Source: Paenibacillus ferrarius (lineage in GTDB: Bacteria > Bacillota > Bacilli > Paenibacillales > NBRC-103111). From it: 64,000 nucleotides of DNA. The notes beneath the pieces are model-generated. The model worked only from the letters and a program-made list of their open reading frames with translations. It had not been told where the DNA came from and did not search any database. Location: contig NZ_MBTG01000012.1 of assembly GCF_002027705.1 (NCBI RefSeq), positions 186,001 to 250,000 of the forward strand. Reading direction: 5' to 3'. A program made the position numbers and the translations under genes. The stretch's first letter is position 1. The number at the start of each line of letters is the position of its first letter. Positions 8,719 through 16,087 of this stretch are shown piece after piece.

Positions 8719-8754
8719 TCGATTCACTCCATAGGTTGGTTTCTTATTGGGTCA

Positions 8755-8783
8755 ATTATATAGTGGACCTAAATATAATTCAA
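8755..8783 (-). promoter_or_regulatory. Promoter of the MarR gene
   Basis: On the minus strand TTGAAT (8778-8783), a 17-base spacer and a consensus TATAAT (8755-8760). Confidence 0.6.
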
Positions 8784-8848
8784 TCAATAAATGGAAAATA
8801 ATGCGATTTTAGTGAGGTTGTTGAAGGGATTATACTTATAAAACATAG

Positions 8849-8892
8849 TTGACGAATATAAAATGAAGTGCTACTATGGTTTTAATCATAGT
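8849..8892 (+). promoter_or_regulatory. Promoter and operator-like repeat of the second AprAB-like unit
   Basis: TTGACG (8849-8854), a 17-base spacer and TACTAT (8872-8877). The inverted repeat ACTATG-N8-CATAGT (8873-8892) overlaps the -10 box and start region, a typical repressor site, perhaps for the divergent MarR protein. Confidence 0.6.
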
Positions 8893-8943
8893 AAACAACT
8901 TGGTTTATAGTTGATTGAATGAATGGCATAACCACTCGGCCAA

Positions 8944-8989
8944 CCGTATAAACGGAGGCGTTCCTTTCATAAAGGGATGCCTCTTTTTT
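8944..8989 (+). promoter_or_regulatory. Leader hairpin plus intrinsic terminator (candidate attenuator 2)
   Basis: CCGT-ATAA-ACGG (8944-8955) shares its last G with a terminator in which GAGGC (8955-8959) pairs with GCCTC (8979-8983), followed by six T. This repeats the arrangement at 3670-3724, including the one-base overlap and the ACGGAGRCGYTYC junction. The two leaders differ elsewhere, so the shared part is probably functional. Confidence 0.55.
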
Positions 8990-9008
8990 GTTTCATTAAG
9001 GGAGCGTG

Positions 9009-9044
9009 ATGGAACATGCACAGGATTTCAAACAGCTTCAATGA
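9009..9044 (+). CDS. Possible 11-codon leader peptide
   Basis: ATG at 9009 follows AAGGGAG by four bases and encodes MEHAQDFKQLQ before TGA at 9042. It lies between the leader terminator and the second flavoprotein gene, whose start is 22 bases further on. The first operon has no equivalent. It could be a regulatory upstream frame or chance. Confidence 0.2.
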   Translation: MEHAQDFKQLQ

Positions 9045-9065
9045 AGATATGGGGAGGCAATGAGG

Positions 9066-10670
9066 ATGGCAAAGGTGTGGGAGGATCAAGAATTGCGGTT
9101 ATCAGCAGATGTTCTAGTCATTGGAGGGGGCCCAGCGGGAACTTGGGCAGCTTTGACGGCGTCAACGAACGGCTCCAAAGTTATTCTGGTTGATAAAGGC
9201 TATTGTGGAACTAGTGGAGCAACGGCGCCATCAGGTACAGGCGTTTGGTATATTAAGCCGGAGGAGAAGCTGCGTGAAGAAGCGAGGCAAAGCCGTTATT
9301 TGCTGGGCGGCAAGCTGGCGGAAGTCCCTTGGATGAATCGGGTATTGGATCGTACGTATGAGAACATGAACAAGCTGGGCACATTAGGATACCCTTTTCC
9401 CAAGGACGATGTCGGTGATCCCTATAAACGCGGCTTGCAAGGACCTGAGTATATGAAGCTTATGCGTAAATTGGTTCAAAAAGCGGGCGTACAGATCCTT
9501 GATCACAGTCCGGTTCTAGAATTGCTGGCCGATGAACATGGGGTTGGCGGAGCGACTGGCATAAGAACTCAAACCGGCCAAACCTGGACCGTACATGCCG
9601 GAGCTGTCGTTATTGCGACTGGCGGCTGTGCTTTTCTGAGCAAAGCTTTAGGAACTAACGTACTGACTGGGGATGGTTATTTACTAGCTGCTGAAGCTGG
9701 GGCGGATTTCTCGGGGATGGAATTCTCGAATGCTTATGCCATTTGTCCAACGTTTTCCTCGGTTACCAAAACAGCGTACTATCGTTATGCCTCCTTCTAT
9801 TACGAAGATGGCACGATCGTTGAGGGAGCCGGTTCACAGCGCGGACGTTCCATCATTGCCCGCAATTTGCTGCAAGGACGCCAAGTTTATGCAAGCTTGG
9901 ATCAAGCGCCTGAGGACATTCGTCCATTGCTGCGTGTAAATCAAACGAACTTTTTCCTGCCGTTCGATCGGCTGGGCATTGATCCATTTAAAGATAAGTT
10001 TCCGGTTACCCTTCGCTTGGAAGGCACGGTTCGCGGAACTGGCGGCATTCGCGTCGTTGACGAGAAGTGCTCGACTATTGTGCCTGGCCTATATGCGGCA
10101 GGGGATGCAGCAACGCGTGAACTTATCTGTGGAGGATTCACAGGCGGAGGCAGCCATAATGCGGCTTGGGCGATGTCATCGGGCTCATTTGCAGGGGAAG
10201 GAGCCTCCCAATTCGCACGTGAGCTTGGTGATAAAGCGGCTCGTCGTCAATTGAAAAGCGTATCTACAACGACTTTTACGAAAAGCGGCACTGGCAGCGA
10301 CAAGGCCAAATCGAGCGAAGCGATTCGAGCTGTTCAGGAAGAGGTTATGCCGTATGACCGGAATTTGTTCCGAACACAGAAAGGTCTTGAAGGCTCGCTG
10401 AATCGGCTGGATGGCTTGTGGCACGATCTTCGGGAGCGTGAAGCTACATTGGACTTGGAAGGGGTTAGGCACAGAGAGGCAACTGCCATGACGGCAACGG
10501 CACGTTGGATGTATAACACGGCTCAAGTGAGAACGGAAACAAGAGGGATGCATAAGCGAGAGGATTTCCCGGATTTGGACAGCACGCAAGGATACCGCTT
10601 GATCAGCGGGGGTCTTGACCAAGTGTGGGTTCATAAAGCGGAAGAGACGAAGGAGGCTGTTCCCCAATGA
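9066..10670 (+). CDS. AprA/fumarate-reductase-like FAD flavoprotein (copy 2)
   Basis: A 534-residue paralogue of the 6312 gene product with the same motif order: GGGPAG at 20-25, ATGGCAF, GTGGIR and PGLYAAGDAATRE. Long runs are shared (LQGPEYMKLMRK, ADEHGVGGA/VDEHGVGGA), while the middle third and the C-terminus differ more. The ATG at 9066 lies eight bases after GGAGG; the ATG at 9060 is too close. It overlaps its own ferredoxin gene by four bases, as copy 1 does. The two pairs may act on different substrates or form an alternative complex. Confidence 0.8.
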   Translation: MAKVWEDQELRLSADVLVIGGGPAGTWAALTASTNGSKVILVDKGYCGTSGATAPSGTGVWYIKPEEKLREEARQSRYLLGGKLAEVPWMNRVLDRTYENMNKLGTLGYPFPKDDVGDPYKRGLQGPEYMKLMRKLVQKAGVQILDHSPVLELLADEHGVGGATGIRTQTGQTWTVHAGAVVIATGGCAFLSKALGTNVLTGDGYLLAAEAGADFSGMEFSNAYAICPTFSSVTKTAYYRYASFYYEDGTIVEGAGSQRGRSIIARNLLQGRQVYASLDQAPEDIRPLLRVNQTNFFLPFDRLGIDPFKDKFPVTLRLEGTVRGTGGIRVVDEKCSTIVPGLYAAGDAATRELICGGFTGGGSHNAAWAMSSGSFAGEGASQFARELGDKAARRQLKSVSTTTFTKSGTGSDKAKSSEAIRAVQEEVMPYDRNLFRTQKGLEGSLNRLDGLWHDLREREATLDLEGVRHREATAMTATARWMYNTAQVRTETRGMHKREDFPDLDSTQGYRLISGGLDQVWVHKAEETKEAVPQ

Positions 10671-11002
10671 TTGAGCTGGTGAGCGAATCCAAATGCATTG
10701 AATGCAATATCTGTGTTTCCGTGTGCCCTACGAATGTATTCGATAAAGGTGACAACGGTATTCCCGTCATTGCACGTCAAAGTGATTGCCAAACTTGCTT
10801 CATGTGCGAGCTGTATTGTCCTGCTGACGCCCTGTATGTGGCAGCTGATGCAGAGGGGCCAACACTCGTGAGTGAGGAGCAGCTAGATGAACATGGGTTA
10901 TTTGGCGGCTATCGGGAAAAAGTCGGATGGGGCCCTGGCCGTAAGCCAGTTGCCCAGCATCCTTATCTGTACGAACTAGCAAAGAGAACCGCCATTGGAT
11001 AA
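10667..11002 (+). CDS. 2x[4Fe-4S] ferredoxin, AprB-like (copy 2)
   Basis: A 111-residue paralogue of the 7907 gene product. The cluster cysteines are at 10, 13, 16, 20 and 41, 44, 47, 51 in CX2CX2CX3CP motifs. VCPTNVFDKG and the GWGPGRKP tail are conserved between copies. It is translationally coupled to the flavoprotein through an ATGA overlap and is probably its electron-transfer partner. Confidence 0.85.
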   Translation: MIELVSESKCIECNICVSVCPTNVFDKGDNGIPVIARQSDCQTCFMCELYCPADALYVAADAEGPTLVSEEQLDEHGLFGGYREKVGWGPGRKPVAQHPYLYELAKRTAIG

Positions 11003-11038
11003 ATGGACGGCGTTAACCTGAGAGGAGATTAAGTCACA

Positions 11039-12082
11039 ATGAGATCGTATGTGAATCAAAGAAAAAGGGGACTGTTCCACAAAGTAAACGTGATTCTGCT
11101 TGCTGGTGCTATGATGGCTTTCTTAGCGGCTTGCGGCAAATCAGATGGAGGTGCCAAGCCTGCGGATGCCAGTGCGACAGCTAGTAGCGGAAGCGCCAAA
11201 GCGCAACCGCCAAGTGTTCTGAATTATGGCTACATCGGGACAAACAAGCTTAATTTTCCAGGCGGCGCAGAAGGATGGGGCTTCTACAAAGGAATTATTC
11301 AGGATGAGCTGAAGAAATACGGGATCACTGAAGTTAAGCTCGTGGCTTTCCCGAACGGACCTGACCAAAGTGAGTCGCTGATTAGCGGCAGACTGGATTT
11401 CGGCAGCTTGGGAGACACCCCAGCGCTGCTAGCCCGCTCCACTGGAGCTAAAACGAGAGCTATTACGCAAGGGGCGACAGATAGTGTCGGCTATTTGATC
11501 GGGAAAAAAGGTGGCCCGCAAACCCTCGCTGATCTGAAAGGGAAGACCGTCGCCATTCAGAAGGGCTCGTTCATGCATCGTTATATCGCAGGATTAGTGA
11601 AAGAACAGAACATTCCCGATGTGAAATTTATCCATATGCTTCGTCCAGATGGTGAAGCTGCTCTCTCACGGGGAGAAGTAGATGCGATGACGAACAGTGC
11701 GATTTTCGCTTTAAAGCAAATTGATCAAGGGTATCCATTGATTGATGAAGCCACGAAGCATCCTAATTTAATCGGCACTAGTATTACGGTAGTCTCGGAA
11801 GAGTATCTGAAGAAATTCCCTGATTTCCAAAAGGTATGGAATGAAGCCAGGTTAAAGGCACTTAAGGATTTGCAAGCCAAGCCAGATGAATATTACCAAT
11901 TTCTATCCCAGCTCAACGGCTTTACACCTGAGCTGAATAAGAAAGTATCTCCGATCGCTACGATTAAAGATGTTAATTTTACTGATGACGGCGTTAAGCT
12001 GCTGGAAGGTACGAAGAAATTTCTGGTGGATGAAAAATTGGCCGAAAAGGATTTCGATTTGAATCAGTGGATTTTAAAATAA
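11039..12082 (+). CDS. Substrate-binding lipoprotein, SsuA/TauA-like (NMT1/THI5-type fold)
   Basis: A 347-residue lipoprotein. A basic N-terminus and hydrophobic stretch end in the lipobox LAAC (Cys32). The mature part has features of aliphatic-sulfonate binding proteins: FGSLGDTPALLARSTGAKTRAI, TLADLKGKTVAIQKGS and GEVDAMTNSAIFA. It probably delivers substrate to the permeases at 4545 and 5428, although it lies 5 kb away behind the second AprAB-like pair. This separation suggests that the two units work as one system. Confidence 0.85.
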   Translation: MRSYVNQRKRGLFHKVNVILLAGAMMAFLAACGKSDGGAKPADASATASSGSAKAQPPSVLNYGYIGTNKLNFPGGAEGWGFYKGIIQDELKKYGITEVKLVAFPNGPDQSESLISGRLDFGSLGDTPALLARSTGAKTRAITQGATDSVGYLIGKKGGPQTLADLKGKTVAIQKGSFMHRYIAGLVKEQNIPDVKFIHMLRPDGEAALSRGEVDAMTNSAIFALKQIDQGYPLIDEATKHPNLIGTSITVVSEEYLKKFPDFQKVWNEARLKALKDLQAKPDEYYQFLSQLNGFTPELNKKVSPIATIKDVNFTDDGVKLLEGTKKFLVDEKLAEKDFDLNQWILK

Positions 12083-12120
12083 GACGAAGTTACTTTCCGT
12101 AACGAAAGGATTGAATACAC

Positions 12121-12732
12121 ATGACAACTACTCAAACGGGTTATCAAGCGGTGATTACGCAGGAGGTCGAAGCGCATCGCAAGGCGGAATATCCGGTGCA
12201 TCCTGTTTTTCTGAATCGCTGGTCTTCCCGCGCTTTTGAAGCGAAAGAGGTAACGAATGAAACCCTATATACGATTCTGGAAGCAGCGCGCTGGGCGCCA
12301 TCGAGCAGCAATCTTCAGCCATGGCGGTTTATCGTTGCAAAAACCGAGGAGCAAAAGCAAAAGTTTCAAACGTTTATTAAACCGAATAATCAATTATGGA
12401 CCGTGCATGCGCCTGTATTAGTGTTAATCCTTTCTCACAAGCTTCGCCAAGATGGAGAACTGAATGGCGCGCATGCTTTCGATGCTGGCGCAGCCTGGGC
12501 TTCGATTGCGTTTCAGGCGCATTTGTTAGGCTTGGCGACACGTGCTGTCGGTGGATATGAGAAGGACAAGGCACGCGAGGTGCTTCAGGTGCCAGCTGAT
12601 TATGAGCTGCATGCTGTGATTGCGCTTGGCTATCGCGGGGCGCGTGAAACGTTGTCAGCTGAGTTCCAAGAGCGAGAGCTGCCGAATGGCCGCAGATCAC
12701 TGAATGAAAGCATTATTGAAGGTTCCTTTTAA
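12121..12732 (+). CDS. Nitroreductase-family FMN oxidoreductase
   Basis: A 203-residue nitroreductase-like protein. FMN-binding features include FLNRWSSRAFEAKEV near the N-terminus, EAARWAPSSSNLQPWRFIVA, and the later GAAWASIAFQAHLLGLATRAVGGY. It probably supplies or consumes reduced flavin in the sulfur locus; FMN-dependent desulfonation is one possibility, but this is inferred from position. Last gene before a strong terminator. Confidence 0.85.
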   Translation: MTTTQTGYQAVITQEVEAHRKAEYPVHPVFLNRWSSRAFEAKEVTNETLYTILEAARWAPSSSNLQPWRFIVAKTEEQKQKFQTFIKPNNQLWTVHAPVLVLILSHKLRQDGELNGAHAFDAGAAWASIAFQAHLLGLATRAVGGYEKDKAREVLQVPADYELHAVIALGYRGARETLSAEFQERELPNGRRSLNESIIEGSF

Positions 12733-12770
12733 CTGCATGAGGCAGTGAAAGAAGGCTTTCAAACATGAAT

Positions 12771-12813
12771 AAAAATGGTGGACAGGATGCTTCCTGCTCC
12801 GCCATTTTTTTAT
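12771..12813 (+). terminator. Intrinsic terminator after the nitroreductase gene
   Basis: AAATGGTGGACAGGA pairs with TCCTGCTCCGCCATTT with two small mismatches, and the stem ends in a T7 run. It closes the second AprAB-like operon. Confidence 0.8.
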
Positions 12814-12891
12814 TTATAAGTGCGTGCAGCTGTACTTTTCGAAGGAAAATATTGATATGCATAAGTACCGACAGATTTAAGGAGGTGCAAA

Positions 12892-13695
12892 GTGCGAGGA
12901 AGTGATGAATTCGCCTACGGGTTACAACGGATGAATGAAGATATTAAATATTCGGCTTCTCGATTGGAGGCTTGCAGCAATTGCTTCGAAATTCTAAAGG
13001 ATAGATTAGATCGTCTGTGTGATTTTATAAACAGCTTAGAAAATGTGCGGCAGTGGTCTTTATGGAACCATGACCCGACTGTGCAGGAACAATCACGGAA
13101 GCTTAGAACGACAGCTGTGAAAGCTCTTTGCGATTTGGAGAAATATCAGTCAAGGCGCATACATAATGAGGAAACTCAAATAAGTGAGTATATTCAAAAG
13201 CTGTCACATTCAGTCCGAGCGGATGTAACTTGTATGCAAGTAACCGAGCGGTCAAAGGTTGTGTTTATTGGTTCCGGTGCTTTGCCTTTATCCGCGCTAA
13301 CGATTGCACAGGAATCAGGTGCAGAAGTCTTATGTCTGGATATTGATTCGGAAGCTTTGGAGCTTGGGCGTCATATGGCAGCGATGTCTGGCCTTGGTTC
13401 CCGTGTTACTTTCTCTCATAAAAGGATAAGTGAATTAGCTGTTGCGCGTGAGGCTACGCATTTCATCATTGCTTCGCTCGTTGAGAATAAGCTGGAGTTA
13501 CTGGAAGAGCTTAAGCATGCCGCGCATGATCAAGCTAGAATTCTGATCAGATACGGAAACGGACTGAAATCGTTATTCAATTATCCGCTCGAGGCTGATT
13601 TATCTGAGGACTGGACGATGAATACGCTAGGAACACAGGGGCATCTTTATGACACGATTATTTTGGAGAGAGCGATCCAATTGAAGGGCGTGTGA
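12892..13695 (+). CDS. cntL: Nicotianamine synthase-like / CntL-type metallophore aminobutanoyltransferase
   Basis: A 267-residue protein whose C-terminal half resembles CntL, the nicotianamine-synthase-like enzyme of staphylopine-type metallophores that transfers the aminobutanoyl group of SAM to an amino acid. Matching segments are VVFIGSGALPL (123-133), an acidic strand end CLDID (148-152), ISELAVAREATHFIIAS, and RYGNGLKSLFNYP (220-232). The helical N-terminal domain is of normal length. GTG at 12892 sits six bases after AAGGAGG. Opine-dehydrogenase (CntM) and export genes, which normally accompany it, are absent from this window. Confidence 0.75.
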   Translation: MRGSDEFAYGLQRMNEDIKYSASRLEACSNCFEILKDRLDRLCDFINSLENVRQWSLWNHDPTVQEQSRKLRTTAVKALCDLEKYQSRRIHNEETQISEYIQKLSHSVRADVTCMQVTERSKVVFIGSGALPLSALTIAQESGAEVLCLDIDSEALELGRHMAAMSGLGSRVTFSHKRISELAVAREATHFIIASLVENKLELLEELKHAAHDQARILIRYGNGLKSLFNYPLEADLSEDWTMNTLGTQGHLYDTIILERAIQLKGV

Positions 13696-13763
13696 CGGTC
13701 GCCTTGTAGCTGACAGGCAGCTGATGGAGGGACTAAGGCTGGAGCTCTGTGGCAAGCCGGTTT

Positions 13764-13947
13764 CATTGGATTTTTTCCAGTGCATGCTAGTTTGTAGAGT
13801 TTGAAGGAAGATTCCACTGGATAAACTCCAATGCATAATCTGAAAAACGGACATAGAGAGGTATAATGGAAATTTTCATTGGATTATTTCCAGTCCAAGC
13901 TTGCAAAAGACTCTGTGACGGGTGATCTCATTGTACGAATTCCAATG
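13764..13947 (+). repeat. Phased palindrome element E (different palindrome, similar spacing)
   Basis: Four 19-bp units lie at 13764-13782, 13815-13833, 13877-13895 and 13929-13947. Their form is CAYTGGA-N5-TCCARTG; unit 4 is degenerate in its left arm and unit 3 at its last base. Spacings are 51, 62 and 52 bp, close to the CCTGC-type elements elsewhere in the window. The sequence between units is not similar to those elements. It lies in a 591-base gap with no gene. Confidence 0.75.
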
Positions 13948-14001
13948 AGAAGAAAAAAACCGTTTGTGTATCTTTCATCCTGCCATCCTGAATTTGAACA
14001 A

Positions 14002-14043
14002 GGGGCAATCCTCAAGTTTTATCTACTTGAGGATTGCCCCTTT
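14002..14043 (+). terminator. Perfect 15-bp hairpin (terminator-like)
   Basis: GGGGCAATCCTCAAG (14002-14016) pairs exactly with CTTGAGGATTGCCCC (14026-14040) around a 9-base loop, followed by only three T. It begins 55 bases after the last palindrome of element E. Its loop and right arm resemble those of the hairpins at 20823 and 47007. The rest of 14044-14286 shows nothing recognisable. Confidence 0.65.
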
Positions 14044-14286
14044 AGTGATCATTAAGGATATACGATTGGTGAATAAACTGTTGAAGGATACGGATCGATG
14101 AGCACAGGAGTTGCATCCATGTGATACGCATTTCAAGTGTTTTATTACGATGTTATTTTTAGGCTATCAGAATACCAAAGAAAGTATCTATCTTCTCCTA
14201 TGAAGTCGATGGCAGGACAATTAGACTAGAAGCAGGATAATAGACCACTTGAAGCGAAGGCATGTGAAACAAATTGCAGCCACGAG

Positions 14287-15894
14287 GTGATCACGATTCA
14301 TTTATTAATTGTCGAGGATGAAATACGGCTCCGGCATGCACTTGCCAATAACATTCCTTGGGACCAATATGGCATTGAGGTGGTTGGGCAAGCTGGGAAT
14401 GGAACAGAAGCCTTGAGGTTGATTGAGCGTAAAAAGCCTGAAATTGTGTTATTGGATTTACAGATGCCGGAAATGGATGGGCTGACATTGGCCAGAAAAC
14501 TAAGGCAAACGGATCCTTTATTGAAAATTATCGTGTTAAGCGGCCATGATGACTTCGCGTACGCACAAGAGGCGCTGGAACTCGGAGTTCTGAAATATTT
14601 GCTGAAACCGGCTGGTGAAGAAGAGATTTTGATGACCGTGCTGGAAGCCGCCGAAAGGTTAAAAAAAGAGCTTGAACAGCGCCATAATCAAGATGAGCTG
14701 AAAGAGAAATGGAAACTCCATCTGCCATTTTTAATTAATGATTTTATGCAGGGATGGTTGAATGGCAAATTTGAAGCGTGGGAAATTGAGTACAAAAGCA
14801 ATGCCCTGCAGCTTGAGCTAACCATGGATGACAAGTACGCAGTTGTCGTGATTGATATGGACCCTATCTCAGAGGCCGAACAACGGTTTAGCAAAAGGGA
14901 CACCCCGCTGCTGCAATTTTCGCTCAGCAGCATTGTGAAGGAATTCCTGCAGTCTGAACGATGCTGGGTTTCGACGGATTATGCAGGCTGTTCTGTCGTT
15001 GTGTTTCAAGTGGCCGGCAATCAAGAGGCAAACATCGTTTTGCAGAAAATCAATACGATTACTGAAAAGCTGCTGTTTACTGTTCATAGCTGTCTTAGAC
15101 TAACGGCAAGTGCGGGAATCAGCGGGGCAATAGGCGGCGGCGAGGATATGAATAAGCTGTACATACAAGCTGTTCGCGCGCTGCAGAACCGAATTGTACT
15201 TGGTCATGACTTGGCAATTCCCTATCGCGAAGAGCAAGGCAGAGAATTGGCTTTGATGTTGGAACCGAATCTGGAGAAAGCGCTGGAGATTGCTCTGGAG
15301 ACAGGGGAAGGCGACAAGGCCAGCGAAATGATGACAGCCATTTGGGATGGCGCAGTGGCGAAGCTGCTGACGTTCGGGGATATGCAAGAGCACATCTTGT
15401 ATTTTGCCAGTCTATTTGTGCGAATGATACAGAAACAGGGTTGGTCGGTTCAGGAAGTGGCAGGCGACGATTATATGTATTTTGTGAATCACAGAGAATT
15501 GACAACAAAGGAACAAATTTTGTTATGGCTGCAGCGAATGATTAAGGCCTATTTAAACTACGCCAATCAGCGAAGAAAATCAACAAGTCATAGCATAATT
15601 AAAACCATCCTGAGTCTTGTTGAGAAAGAAATCGACCAAGAAATGACGCTGCATGCTGTTGCAGATAGGCTGTATGTCAACTCCTCCTACCTAAGCCGAT
15701 TATTTAAGCAGGAAACAGGCAAAGCCTTTTCGACGTATGTACTGGAACGGAAAATGGAGAGAGCCAAAGCCACCTTGCAAGAAGGGGTTAGGGTGTATGA
15801 TGCAGCAGCAGCAGTTGGCTACAGGGACGTAAGTTATTTTACAAGAGTATTTCGCAAATTCTGGGGTGTGACGCCCGGCGAAGTGCGTAATTAA
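14287..15894 (+). CDS. YesN-type response regulator with AraC DNA-binding domain
   Basis: A cytoplasmic regulator of about 535 residues. The receiver domain occupies roughly 1-125 (LLIVEDE acidic pocket, phospho-acceptor Asp in LLDLQMPEMDG, and the Lys of YLLKPAGEEE). A long middle region follows, then a C-terminal AraC double helix-turn-helix over the last 100 residues (MTLHAVADRLYVNSSYLSRL, and VGYRDVSYFTRVFRKFWGVTPG). GTG at 14287 opens the frame but has no ribosome site. ATT at 14296 has GAGGTGATC at normal distance and gives the family-typical MHLLIVEDE, so it may be the true start. It probably controls the sugar transport genes that follow; no kinase gene is adjacent. Confidence 0.88.
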   Translation: MITIHLLIVEDEIRLRHALANNIPWDQYGIEVVGQAGNGTEALRLIERKKPEIVLLDLQMPEMDGLTLARKLRQTDPLLKIIVLSGHDDFAYAQEALELGVLKYLLKPAGEEEILMTVLEAAERLKKELEQRHNQDELKEKWKLHLPFLINDFMQGWLNGKFEAWEIEYKSNALQLELTMDDKYAVVVIDMDPISEAEQRFSKRDTPLLQFSLSSIVKEFLQSERCWVSTDYAGCSVVVFQVAGNQEANIVLQKINTITEKLLFTVHSCLRLTASAGISGAIGGGEDMNKLYIQAVRALQNRIVLGHDLAIPYREEQGRELALMLEPNLEKALEIALETGEGDKASEMMTAIWDGAVAKLLTFGDMQEHILYFASLFVRMIQKQGWSVQEVAGDDYMYFVNHRELTTKEQILLWLQRMIKAYLNYANQRRKSTSHSIIKTILSLVEKEIDQEMTLHAVADRLYVNSSYLSRLFKQETGKAFSTYVLERKMERAKATLQEGVRVYDAAAAVGYRDVSYFTRVFRKFWGVTPGEVRN

Positions 15895-16087
15895 GTGCAT
15901 GAGAAACGAGCAAATGACCTTCCTGATCCTCGGGAAGGCTTTTTTGCGCTGAAAGGAAGGGCGAATCCTCTGCGGTTTCTCCGAGAAGTTATCAAAGTAC
16001 CAAAACAAGTAATATTACTCTAATTCGCATTAAATGGACGGATGATACACTAAATCTAAGATCAATAGGCAAGAGGGAGGAGTCACC

